Assembly (NCBI GenBank): GCA_964358085.1
Contig: CAYHNU010000014.1
Location: 1-15,213, forward strand
From: GWC2-45-19 sp964358085
GTDB lineage: Bacteria; Patescibacteriota; Microgenomatia; CAZETR01; Amesbacteraceae
DNA length: 15,213 nucleotides
Reading direction: 5' to 3'
In this document: one piece after another, positions 6,456 to 12,964 of the stretch
How the letters are laid out: the number at the start of each line of letters is the position of its first letter
Position numbering within the stretch: the first letter of the stretch is position 1
The notes under the pieces: model-generated
Databases searched by the model: none
Told to the model about the DNA's origin: nothing
The model's input: the letters and a program-made list of their open reading frames with translations, nothing else
Translations under genes and position numbers: made by a program

Positions 6456-7885
6456 CTAGAGGAGCCACCTTTCTTTTACTAAATGTTTCCATTTTCTTAC
6501 TAGGGTTGTTTTTATCTGTCGGTTATGTTGACGCAAGATCGTATAGATCTTCTTATTCAGATGTTTTTGTAAGGTCGTACATTAGAAAAGATGGTACGTT
6601 TGTACAAAGCCACTATCGTTCTAAACCGGATGGAATAATCTCAAATAACTACTCTTGTATTGACAATGGGAGATGTGGGACCACCTATACTTCCAGAAAC
6701 TACAATACTTACTCATTTAGTCTCCCTTCAACCTACACATACTCTCCTCTCTCAACAACAACAACGCCATCTAGTGTTTCGCCTATATATTCCAAACTAG
6801 CAGATATAACACTTCCACCCAATGCTCATTTGAATTACTTTAAGGATGACTGGATTTGTGACGATGAGTACAAAAGAAACTACTCAACCAATCAATGCGA
6901 CAAAGTCGAAGTTCCCTCAAACGCATATTTGGCTTCTTGGGGTGGTGATTGGTTGTGTAATAAGGGGTATAAGAAGAACTATATAACAAATCAATGCGAT
7001 AAGGTCGAGATACCTGTTAATGGAGCGTTAGATTATTTTGGGGATGACTTTGCTTGCAATAAAGGATTCAAGAAAAATTATTCCACTAATCAGTGCGATC
7101 CGGTTATGGTACCGGAAAACGCCAGCTTAAGTTATTTTGGTGATGATTGGAATTGTAACTACGGTTATAAGAAAAATTACAACACTAGTAAATGCGAAAA
7201 GGTGGAAATTCCAACAAATGCCAGTCTGTATAGTTGGGGATCAGACTGGTATTGCAATAAAGGATTTAAAAAGAATTACTCGACAAACCAGTGTGACTCT
7301 GTGATAGTCCCCGAAAATGCTAGCCTGGACTATTCTGGCTCGGACTGGACTTGTAGTTATGGCTATAAGAAAAACTACACTACAAGTAAGTGCGATAAAA
7401 TTGAGGTTCCGGCTAATGCGACGCTTTATAGTTGGGGAAACGATTGGTATTGCAACTCGGGTTACAGAAAGAATTATTCCACTGGACAATGTGAGAAAGT
7501 AGAATGTCCAGCTAATTCATACGAGTCATATGGTTACTGCTACTGTAATTCTGGCTACAGAAAGAATTATTCCACTAATCAGTGCGAGAAGGTTGAGTGC
7601 CCCCCCAACTCTTATGAATCTTATGGGTACTGTTATTGTAATAGCGGGTATACCAAAAATTACAGTACAGGGAAGTGTGAGTTAGTACCTATATCTACTC
7701 CAACACCAACTCCTACTTTAGTTCCTCAAGTAGTTATACCCTCTCCAACCTTCACACCTGCAGTAGAACCAACACTCTCTCCCACACCTACTTCTACGCC
7801 TACTCCCATCCCCACTTCTGCTCCAACCCCTGAGACGATTTTGCCTTCACTTTCTCCTACACCCGCACCATCAACCAATCCATAA
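6452..7885 (+). CDS. Secreted nine-repeat Cys-rich surface protein with Pro/Thr tail
   Basis: 477 residues. A signal peptide covers 1-28 (hydrophobic core 7-24, likely cleavage after V-D-A). Residues 40-68 contain 'VRSYIRKDGTFVQSHYRSKP', a short module that I recall from secreted bacterial proteins. A Ser/Thr linker (77-112) precedes nine tandem repeats at 121-413: seven of 33 residues (x-P-x-N-A-x-L...D-W-x-C-N...K-N-Y-S-T-N-Q-C) and two of 31 in which the middle becomes Y-G-Y-C-Y-C. Each 33-mer has two Cys; the last two have four. The C-terminal 64 residues are Pro/Thr/Ser-rich, like a stalk, but there is no LPxTG or terminal helix. Probably an adhesin or envelope fibre; the ligand is unknown. 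It is coupled to the upstream membrane protein. Confidence 0.8.
   Translation: MTRGATFLLLNVSIFLLGLFLSVGYVDARSYRSSYSDVFVRSYIRKDGTFVQSHYRSKPDGIISNNYSCIDNGRCGTTYTSRNYNTYSFSLPSTYTYSPLSTTTTPSSVSPIYSKLADITLPPNAHLNYFKDDWICDDEYKRNYSTNQCDKVEVPSNAYLASWGGDWLCNKGYKKNYITNQCDKVEIPVNGALDYFGDDFACNKGFKKNYSTNQCDPVMVPENASLSYFGDDWNCNYGYKKNYNTSKCEKVEIPTNASLYSWGSDWYCNKGFKKNYSTNQCDSVIVPENASLDYSGSDWTCSYGYKKNYTTSKCDKIEVPANATLYSWGNDWYCNSGYRKNYSTGQCEKVECPANSYESYGYCYCNSGYRKNYSTNQCEKVECPPNSYESYGYCYCNSGYTKNYSTGKCELVPISTPTPTPTLVPQVVIPSPTFTPAVEPTLSPTPTSTPTPIPTSAPTPETILPSLSPTPAPSTNP
6812..7690 (+). repeat. Nine tandem coding repeats (7 x 99 bp, 2 x 93 bp)
   Basis: Phase is constant at 99 bp for seven units, then 93 bp for two. 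Alternate units resemble each other most (units 4 and 6; units 5 and 7), suggesting growth by duplication of a two-unit block. Units 8 and 9 are nearly identical, the most recent duplication. Confidence 0.8.
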
Positions 7886-7902
7886 ATATTTTATAGATTA
7901 AG

Positions 7903-8130
7903 CTATGCAACAGTTCTTAGTCCGGTTGTAACACTTTCAAATAATCTGGCCGCTCTTGCGTAGCCAATTGCCAGCTTCCTTTGAAGGAGGGAAGGGGATA
8001 TATCACCTTTATATTGTCTGGCCAGTTTTTCAGCTTCAAAATAGAGTTCATCTTTGGTGGGGAGTACCTTTTTCTCTAATGTTTTGACCCGTTTTTCCAG
8101 TTCTTCTAGCTTTTGGTGTACACTATCCAT
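7903..8130 (-). CDS. Small coiled-coil protein with FtsK-gamma-like winged helix
   Basis: 75 residues. Residues 4-24 form a heptad-like coiled coil ('HQKLEELEKRVKTLEKKV'). Residues 31-70 ('EAEKLARQYKGDISPSLLQ', then 'RKLAIGYARAARLFE') match the FtsK gamma winged helix, whose S-x-S-x-L-Q-R-x-x-x-I-G-Y-x-R-A-A-R signature binds KOPS sequences in full-length FtsK. There is no motor domain, so this is a stand-alone DNA-binding protein, probably dimeric through the coil. It has its own promoter on the minus strand and converges with the surface-protein operon. Confidence 0.75.
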   Translation of the reverse strand: MDSVHQKLEELEKRVKTLEKKVLPTKDELYFEAEKLARQYKGDISPSLLQRKLAIGYARAARLFESVTTGLRTVA

Positions 8131-8139
8131 CTAAAAGAG

Positions 8140-8168
8140 ATATTACTATATGCGACTGGAGGTAGCAA
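8140..8168 (-). promoter_or_regulatory. Promoter of the FtsK-gamma-like gene
   Basis: On the minus strand TTGCTA (8163-8168), 17 bp, TAATAT (8140-8145), then 9 nt to the ATG at 8130. Leader of about 2-3 nt or none. Confidence 0.55.
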
Positions 8169-8174
8169 TGGTTG

Positions 8175-8405
8175 TTAGAAAAGTTTGGACGGGGAGGTAT
8201 CTAATGCTTTAGCAATGCTAGCTATTTTGTCAAAAGATGGATTTCGTTCCCCACGCTCAATTGCTCCCATATAGCTTCTTTCAATACCAGCAGAGTCAGC
8301 AAGTGCTTCTTGGCTAATGCTGGACGCCCGCCTGAGTTCACGGATTTTCTTGCCCAATCTTTTTAGATCATGGGGATTTGATAGTGGTCGCTTCCTGGTA
8401 TCCAT
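8175..8405 (-). CDS. XRE (Cro/C1-type) helix-turn-helix regulator
   Basis: About 76 residues consisting almost wholly of one HTH_3 domain: 'LGKKIRELRRASSISQEAL', then 'ADSAGIERSYMGAIERGERN' with the recognition helix, then 'PSFDKIASIAKALDTSP'. ATG 8405 is chosen because a weak promoter (TAGACT, 17 bp, AACAAT) ends 7 nt before it; GTG 8411 in the same frame is the alternative. The gene is divergent from the small membrane-protein pair at 8460 and probably represses that promoter, itself, or both. A GTAGTCTAC palindrome lies in the shared intergenic region (8434-8442). Confidence 0.85.
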   Translation of the reverse strand: MDTRKRPLSNPHDLKRLGKKIRELRRASSISQEALADSAGIERSYMGAIERGERNPSFDKIASIAKALDTSPSKLF

Positions 8406-8443
8406 AGGCACAATTGTTGATGTTGTGCCTCTGGTAGTCTACG

Positions 8444-8452
8444 TGATATATT
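8444..8452 (+). promoter_or_regulatory. Extended -10 for the small membrane-protein operon
   Basis: TGATATATT (TGn plus TATATT) ends 7 nt before ATG 8460, so the transcript would be leaderless. It lies next to the possible operator palindrome of the divergent XRE gene. Confidence 0.5.
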
Positions 8453-8459
8453 ACCCATA

Positions 8460-8693
8460 ATGAAGAGACCTTGGTTAAAAATACTGTTAGCACTAGTTGC
8501 AAATTTTATAATTGTTGGTTCAGGTTTTAGTTTGTATGGAAAATTTTGGGTGGGTTTTCTTTATTTGATACCATTTGCATTTCTGCGTGTGTTTCAAGAG
8601 CAAATTGGTGCGATTTGGCAAATTGCGGTAATGGTTATATCCTTTGTTCACTTGTGCAAGGTTATTAAAGCTGACCCAAAAAGGAGTGGCTGA
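8460..8693 (+). CDS. 77-aa small membrane protein
   Basis: Three closely packed hydrophobic segments (about 7-27, 29-44, 50-67) with a basic N-terminus and basic C-terminal tail. No family recognised. It is the first gene of a two-gene operon divergent from an XRE regulator; that arrangement is typical of accessory membrane factors under local repression, but function is not shown. Confidence 0.65.
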   Translation: MKRPWLKILLALVANFIIVGSGFSLYGKFWVGFLYLIPFAFLRVFQEQIGAIWQIAVMVISFVHLCKVIKADPKRSG

Positions 8694-8695
8694 GT

Positions 8696-9010
8696 TTGAT
8701 TATGAAGGAAGCCGTCAATTTAGAAGAACTTGTTTGGTATAGGTTATTAAAAGTACTAAGAATAGGAGCTTATTTGTTATTGCCCTATTTTATGTATTTA
8801 GTGTTCACCAATTATGCGTATGAACTTAAGTGTTTTGGTCTCAGATTTGAAACATGTGAATCAGAATTACGTTTGATTAAAGGGATAGCCTCGATTTTAT
8901 TAACTTCATTGGTCTATGTATTCATTGTGGAGTTAATTAAACGGGTGGTAGTCTATGTAGTTTTAGGAAAAAGGAATGAGGGTGGGGGAGATAGAAAGGG
9001 TATGGGGTAA
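8696..9010 (+). CDS. 104-aa small membrane protein (TTG start)
   Basis: Two predicted membrane helices (about 20-40 and 62-81) separated by a short loop with Cys47 and Cys54, which could form a disulfide, and a Gly/Lys-rich tail. TTG 8696 is preferred because AAGGAG (8681-8686) lies 9 nt before it; ATG 8702 in the same frame would be 15 nt away. It starts 2 nt after the previous stop, so the two are co-translated. Family not recognised. Confidence 0.6.
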   Translation: MIMKEAVNLEELVWYRLLKVLRIGAYLLLPYFMYLVFTNYAYELKCFGLRFETCESELRLIKGIASILLTSLVYVFIVELIKRVVVYVVLGKRNEGGGDRKGMG

Positions 9011-9053
9011 GAAGGTGGATATACTCTCTGCTACACGAGGTAAAGTTGAGATC

Positions 9054-9545
9054 CTATTTAGGATGTGACTCAATAGCTCGTCTCTCCATTTCGTCCAGTT
9101 CAATGTCTATTGAAGTACGGGGAGCCCTTCGGCCTTCTTCTTTAACTGCTTCGATGAATAACCTCTCTGACACGGCTAGTTTGGGGGCACCATCAACTTG
9201 GTTCCACCAATTGTCGACCATTTGATTCCCCATGGCCACAATTTTCTGGACGGCATCGTGGGCATCTTTAAGCTCAAGGTCTGCCTGATGCTTTATCTGA
9301 ATTGCTTTACTGCTCTGAATTTGTTTGGCAACTTTTGCAAAGGGTGAGTGCTTGGTTAGGTGCCGTGAGAAGTTTCGTTCAGTGATAGTGACGCCATATT
9401 GAGATAGAAGGCCAATGCAATCTACATTTCTTTTCCCTTGAGCAATCATGGCGTCGATCTGTTCGCGAAGTGGCCTTCCAGTAGAACCTCTGGCATTACA
9501 TGTTTTGCACCGAGGATCATAACGGTAACCACCGAGGTTATTCAT
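9054..9545 (-). CDS. CxxC / helix-turn-helix-like DNA-binding protein
   Basis: 163 residues from ATG 9545. A Cys pair C-K-T-C (13, 16) is followed by 'REQIDAMIAQG', a helix-turn-helix-like stretch 'IGLLSQYGVTITERNFS', then R-H-x-x-x-H (His62, His66), which could complete a zinc site; a long helix follows (about 71-115). This layout occurs in small phage/mobile-element proteins of the terminase-small-subunit type, but I cannot assign a family. An upstream in-frame TTG (9596) is possible; ATG 9545 is preferred because a promoter ends 6 nt before it. Divergent from the recombinase cassette. Confidence 0.6.
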   Translation of the reverse strand: MNNLGGYRYDPRCKTCNARGSTGRPLREQIDAMIAQGKRNVDCIGLLSQYGVTITERNFSRHLTKHSPFAKVAKQIQSSKAIQIKHQADLELKDAHDAVQKIVAMGNQMVDNWWNQVDGAPKLAVSERLFIEAVKEEGRRAPRTSIDIELDEMERRAIESHPK

Positions 9546-9551
9546 AGCCCG

Positions 9552-9581
9552 ATTGTATTTCGATAGATAGATTATTTGCAA
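9552..9581 (-). promoter_or_regulatory. Promoter of the CxxC/HTH-like gene
   Basis: On the minus strand TTGCAA (9576-9581), 18 bp, TACAAT (9552-9557), then 6 nt to ATG 9545; leaderless. This pattern decides the start codon. Confidence 0.5.
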
Positions 9582-9693
9582 GTTAGATAGATTCAAGGGA
9601 GAAAAGTGGGAAGTTTTATCTAAGAGGTAGTACTCCTAACCATACAACTGATTCAAGAATATGGATAGATATTGTCCTATAGAGTGGGCAAGT

Positions 9694-9721
9694 TTGACAG
9701 AAATTAGCTCTTAACTAGAAG
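9694..9721 (+). promoter_or_regulatory. Candidate promoter of the recombinase cassette
   Basis: Perfect -35 TTGACA (9694-9699), 16 bp, weak -10 TAGAAG (9716-9721), 16 nt before ATG 9738. The rest of 9597-9737 shows no gene. Confidence 0.35.
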
Positions 9722-9737
9722 ATGGCAACAAACCAAT

Positions 9738-9911
9738 ATGGAGAAAAGATTGAGCCAAGATGTTATGGAACTGGTACAGCAAGTCTTTAAGTTAAAGCTC
9801 GGGAAAACTTCGACTGAGAAGAAATTGTCCGAAGCCATTTTTAACCTTAGTGGATTCGCTAGAACGTTATTAAAAATGCAGATGGAGAAGTATGGAAATG
9901 TTGAAAATTAA
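9738..9911 (+). CDS. 57-aa hypothetical protein
   Basis: ATG 9738 to TAA 9909-9911. Lys/Leu-rich, mostly helical ('MEKRLSQDVMELVQQVFK', then 'STEKKLSEAIFNLSGFA'). No family recognised. It overlaps the next gene by 20 nt, and the rest of the cassette follows in the same direction with overlaps, which supports a real first gene of the operon. No Shine-Dalgarno site. Confidence 0.45.
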   Translation: MEKRLSQDVMELVQQVFKLKLGKTSTEKKLSEAIFNLSGFARTLLKMQMEKYGNVEN

Positions 9912-10224
9912 AGTTGTTATTCCCACCACGGATTTTCCCAGATTTAGAGTATCTAACCCTCTTACTAACAGAATATCCTATCGGAAAACTATAGGGGGAG
10001 CATGGGACCTCCTAGAAAGACGTTTTACTTCCGCTTGCAAGGCTAGCACGGGATATAAAACGTCCGTTCTGGTAAAAGATGGCTTAGGATACGTCAACGA
10101 AACTTACGATAGCCCTAACCCCGCGTACTTAGGCTTTACAGCCAGGTGCTTCTTGGAAGAGCTTTTAAAGCCTGGCATGAGAAGAAGGTTGGAGAAGAAA
10201 TACCCACCTACGGATAAAATATGA
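9892..10224 (+). CDS. 110-aa hypothetical protein of the recombinase cassette
   Basis: Basic, compact alpha/beta-like composition without membrane segments ('MLKIKVVIPTTDFPRFRVSN', later 'ISYRKTIGGAWDLLERRF'). No family recognised. GGAG (9884-9887) is 4 nt before ATG 9892 and 10 nt before the in-frame ATG 9898, so the latter is possible. It overlaps the next ORF by ATGA, so it is co-translated with it. Confidence 0.6.
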   Translation: MEMLKIKVVIPTTDFPRFRVSNPLTNRISYRKTIGGAWDLLERRFTSACKASTGYKTSVLVKDGLGYVNETYDSPNPAYLGFTARCFLEELLKPGMRRRLEKKYPPTDKI

Positions 10225-10466
10225 ACAGTTATAAAACCAAGGACTTATATGAAGCGGCTTTGCTATATGCTGCTGGTATTGGGTTAGTGGGTTTAGATGG
10301 AGAGGGGAAACAGATGTGGTTTGTGTTTGGAGATAGAGAGGAAAGTGAACGGTTGGCTAATTCTTATTGGTCAAGGTTAGCAGAGGTGAATGCAAAAGAC
10401 TATGCCGATGCAATTAGGTCGTTAAAAGACAGGTTGTTTGCTAGGAAGGACAATTATGATAAATGA
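10221..10466 (+). CDS. DUF5659-like small protein
   Basis: 81 residues. 'YKTKDLYEAALLYAAGIGL', a central 'KQMWFVFGD', then 'Y-W-S-R...A-I-R-S-L-K-D-R-L' follow the layout I recall for DUF5659: a T-x-D-L-x-x-A-A start, a central strand with W/F-x-F, and a final R-x-L-K-x-x-L. These occur in mobile elements and small operons next to recombinases; role unknown, possibly DNA or recombinase binding. Overlaps its upstream neighbour by 4 nt and its downstream one by 11 nt. Confidence 0.65.
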   Translation: MNSYKTKDLYEAALLYAAGIGLVGLDGEGKQMWFVFGDREESERLANSYWSRLAEVNAKDYADAIRSLKDRLFARKDNYDK

Positions 10467-11025
10467 GCTTTTGACGAAACTTCATGGATTTAATTGTGCC
10501 CCGAAGGATAGGTTCAATCTCCTTACTTTTGATGTTTTGAAGACACAGGAGTTTGTTTTATATGAATTTTATGTCACTGTGACTGATTGGGACGCAGGAC
10601 ATAAAGCGTATGGTTATACAAAAGCAACAAACCGAGAGGTTGCCGAAATACTGGGCTGTAACACAAGTACTATTACCAGAACTAGAAACAAATTAATTCA
10701 GAAAGGTTGGTTGATTAAGGATCAAGATGGAACGTTAAGAGTAAAAGGCTTTGAGAGGTGGATGAATGATTATTGGAAAAAGATACATGACTCGGGTGCA
10801 AGAAAGCATAGGGCATATGCAGACGTACACAATGAAAGTGCGGTTCTGCATAAAAATGAGTTCGGATTAGTATCTTATAAAGAGAAAGTAGGTGGAGATA
10901 TGGGTTTACCTGATTTGATTAACACAGCAGAGGATTTTGAGAAGGCTTGCATTAAGGTGTTTTGGGAAGGAGATTATGAATCGATGTGTAGAGCATCTTC
11001 TTCTAGTTATATAAACGCCGATTGA
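10456..11025 (+). CDS. Winged-helix DNA-binding protein
   Basis: 189 residues from ATG 10456, which has AGGAAGGA 5 nt upstream; an in-frame TTG at 10438 lacks such a site. The N-terminal 'RFNLLTFDVLKTQEFVLYEF' and 'KATNREVAEILGCNTSTITR', then 'TRNKLIQKGWLIKDQDGTLR', form a winged helix (about 22-98) like those of replication initiators and MarR/GntR-like regulators. The C-terminus is polar with no known domain. It lies directly before the serine recombinase gene and may regulate excision or replication of the element. Confidence 0.7.
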   Translation: MINELLTKLHGFNCAPKDRFNLLTFDVLKTQEFVLYEFYVTVTDWDAGHKAYGYTKATNREVAEILGCNTSTITRTRNKLIQKGWLIKDQDGTLRVKGFERWMNDYWKKIHDSGARKHRAYADVHNESAVLHKNEFGLVSYKEKVGGDMGLPDLINTAEDFEKACIKVFWEGDYESMCRASSSSYINAD

Positions 11026-11070
11026 CTTTCAGAACTTATGAAAATATCATTAAAACCAGATGGAGAAAAA

Positions 11071-12666
11071 ATGAAAGCTGTAATGTATGCCAGGGTTTCA
11101 AGTCGCGAGCAAGAGCAGGGATATTCGTTGGCGGCACAGGTGAAGCTGATTAAGGATTATGCCCAACGGAGCGGGATAGAAGTAGTTAAAGAGTTTGTGT
11201 GTTCAGAGAGTGCAAAAGGGGACGGTAGAAAGGTATTTTCGGAGATGATTGAGTGTCTAAAGAGTAACCTGACAATAGAAGCCGTTTTATGCGAAAAAGT
11301 GGATAGGCTTTTAAGGGGAAATCTTAAGGATCGGGTAGAGATAGACGATCTGATAAATAAGTTTGGTAAAAAAGTGATCTTTGTTAAAGATGGCACATCT
11401 CTTTCTGTCGATTCCAAATCTACAGAAAAGCTGACTTATGGGATACAGGCTGAATTGGCTCGATTTTATCTGAACAACTTATCGGATGAGGTGAAAAAGG
11501 GGTTGACGGAGAAGGCATCAAGAGGTGAATACCCCGGTAGTCCGCCGTTTGGGTATGTACGGAAGGAAGGAAAAGTTCTGGTTCATTCTCAGACTAGTAT
11601 TGCGACTAAAAAGGCGTTTGAGTGGTTTGCAACCGGGTCTTTTTCGATTCGGCAATTAAGAAATAGATTGGTAGAGGAGGGTTTAGCCAAAAAACTTAAT
11701 AGTGGGATTTTGGGGAGTAGTGATATTGGGCACATGTTGCGTAACCCGTTTTATTATGGGGAATTCAGGTGGACAGGGAAGCTGTATCCTAGCAAGGGCG
11801 ATTATGAGTCGCTAATCAGCCGGGATTTGTGGGACAAGGTGCAAGAGGTACTTAATAATCAGAATAAGCCCAGGACTCGCAAGCATAATTTTAACTTCAC
11901 AATGCTTTTAAAATGTGGGGAGTGTGGTTATAGTGTGACAGCGGAGAAGAAGACCAAGTTTTACCCTAAGACTAATAGGAAAGCGGAATATACTTACTAT
12001 CACTGCACCCGACCGAAATCTAGCGGCATTAAATGTCACCAGAAGCCGATTACGGAGGGCGAGATGGTAGATCAACTAACGGAAGTAGTGGATAGGGTTT
12101 CAATTACGGATGAAGTGGTAGAGATTCTCAAAGATATTTTGAGGCGAAGTACAGTAGAGGAGCATCAATACCACCTAGATGCGGTTACGGCACTTAACGG
12201 CCAGTATAAAGGCTTGCAGGAGAAGAAGAAACGACTGCTTGACGGCTATCTTGAGGGGGCGGTCAAAGCTGGGACTTATCAGGTAAAAGACGATGATTTA
12301 GAAGGAGAAATAAGGGATGTTGAAGCTAAGCTGCAAAAGCATAAAGAAGGAAACCGGGCTTACTATGAGCAGATTGAGAATTTCGTGGAGTTGTGCTATA
12401 CGGCTCCTCAGCTATTCAGGCGTTCTAGTACTCGGTTAAAACGGGAACTTTTGCGGTATGTTGTCTCGGACCTCTACTTGATAGACAGAAAAGTGCGATG
12501 TACCTATAAATTCCCCTTCTCGGAACTTCTCAAAACTAAAGAAAATGGAAACTGGCAGGGATGCCAGGATTCGAACCTGGCCCCGCGGCTGCGGGGTTGG
12601 AGACTGTGTGCAAAGCAGGGGCACCAGGACTCGGACCTGGAAGAAGGGTTTTGGAGACCCTCATGA
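11071..12666 (+). CDS. Large serine recombinase (integrase) with tRNA-antisense tail
   Basis: 531 residues from ATG 11071, which has GGAG 5 nt upstream; ATG 11038 in frame has none. The resolvase domain (1-145) has Y-A-R-V-S with catalytic Ser10 and Arg8, and D-R-L-L-R (Arg79, Arg82). The recombinase domain (about 150-265) contains 'GSPPFGYVRKEG' and 'MLRNPFYYGEFRW'. A zinc ribbon has Cys282, Cys285, Cys312 and Cys322, followed by a coiled coil (about 370-435). Large serine recombinases integrate and excise elements at att sites. Codon 495 (TGG, 12553-12555) is the reverse complement of the CCA end of a broken tRNA, and residues 495-531 are antisense tRNA and palindrome sequence, so the natural C-terminus was probably elsewhere before integration. 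Confidence 0.9.
   Translation: MKAVMYARVSSREQEQGYSLAAQVKLIKDYAQRSGIEVVKEFVCSESAKGDGRKVFSEMIECLKSNLTIEAVLCEKVDRLLRGNLKDRVEIDDLINKFGKKVIFVKDGTSLSVDSKSTEKLTYGIQAELARFYLNNLSDEVKKGLTEKASRGEYPGSPPFGYVRKEGKVLVHSQTSIATKKAFEWFATGSFSIRQLRNRLVEEGLAKKLNSGILGSSDIGHMLRNPFYYGEFRWTGKLYPSKGDYESLISRDLWDKVQEVLNNQNKPRTRKHNFNFTMLLKCGECGYSVTAEKKTKFYPKTNRKAEYTYYHCTRPKSSGIKCHQKPITEGEMVDQLTEVVDRVSITDEVVEILKDILRRSTVEEHQYHLDAVTALNGQYKGLQEKKKRLLDGYLEGAVKAGTYQVKDDDLEGEIRDVEAKLQKHKEGNRAYYEQIENFVELCYTAPQLFRRSSTRLKRELLRYVVSDLYLIDRKVRCTYKFPFSELLKTKENGNWQGCQDSNLAPRLRGWRLCAKQGHQDSDLEEGFWRPS
12553..12580 (-). pseudogene. 3' part of a broken tRNA (T arm, acceptor, CCA)
   Basis: On the minus strand: T stem CCAGG, loop TTCGAAT, CCTGG, acceptor strand CATCCCT, discriminator G73 and an encoded CCA. 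The acceptor strand pairs over all 7 positions (one G-U) with AGGGGTG at 13001-12995. A1-U72 and G73 are typical of bacterial tRNA-Trp. Confidence 0.65.
12581..12596. repeat. 16-bp palindrome, copy 2
   Basis: CCCCGCGGCTGCGGGG; inverted repeat with 7-bp arms. It directly abuts the T stem of the broken tRNA. Confidence 0.8.
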
Positions 12667-12697
12667 TACCATTTCATCATGCCCCTTCTTTGCACAC
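12606..12697. repeat. Inverted repeat extending the tRNA-Trp acceptor stem
   Basis: GTGTGCAAAG (12606-12615) and CTTTGCACAC (12688-12697) are perfectly complementary and flank the tRNA. With one mismatched pair (12616/12687) they continue the 7-bp acceptor stem to 18 paired positions in the precursor RNA. Confidence 0.75.
12616..12686 (-). tRNA. tRNA-Trp (CCA)
   Basis: Complete cloverleaf: acceptor AGGGGCA/TGCCCCT (7 bp, no mismatch), D stem ATGA/TCAT with GG in the loop, anticodon stem AGGGT/ACCCT around CTCCAAA (anticodon CCA), T stem CCAGG/CCTGG and discriminator G73. CCA is not encoded. The T loop is TCCGAGT, with C at position 55 where U is nearly universal. Its 5' end overlaps the stop codon of the GIY-YIG gene, and the recombinase ORF ends antisense within it. 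It is the only intact Trp tRNA in the window. Confidence 0.85.
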
Positions 12698-12952
12698 TTC
12701 TTTCAAAGATTCCTTGATTCGTAATTTTAATTTAATTTTAGCCTTTCCGCCACCTTTGAGATATCTTTCTCTATTTCTAGCATCAATTTCACTAAAATAT
12801 GCTTCATAATAAACCAGCTTGAGTGGACGGCGGTTTTTGGTTGATATCACTTTGCCATCGTCATGTTATTGGATTCTTGTTCGCAGATTTGAACTGAATC
12901 CGGTATAAATATTTCGATCTTTTTCGCTCCATAAAATGTAAACGTAGTACAT
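12677..12952 (-). pseudogene. GIY-YIG endonuclease gene with an in-frame stop
   Basis: 92 codons. 'MYYVYILWSEKDRNIYTGFS' gives the GIY-YIG strand pair (Y-V-Y...I-Y-T-G), then 'SNLRTRIQ', a TAA at codon 29 (12866-12868), and the frame continues 'HDDGKVISTKNRRPLKLVYY', 'EAYFSEIDARNRERYLKGGG' to a double TGA at the tRNA-Trp 5' end. Small UvrC-N-like GIY-YIG proteins of this length are very common in candidate-phyla genomes. The rest is intact, so the nonsense mutation is recent, a sequencing error, or tolerated. Confidence 0.75.
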
Positions 12953-12964
12953 TTTGGTTTTGGA

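Noticed and set aside
6812..7690. Regular repeats as a possible CRISPR array
   Set aside because: The repeats are contiguous, coding, and 93-99 bp with no unique spacers; they encode protein modules.
11038..11070. Earlier start for the serine recombinase
   Set aside because: No ribosome site there, while ATG 11071 has GGAG at 5-nt spacing and gives the family-typical N-terminus.
12436..12809. Several overlapping ORFs with sequences such as 'MPGFEPG' on both strands
   Set aside because: They are translations of tRNA sequence and palindromes in other frames, a known source of false proteins.
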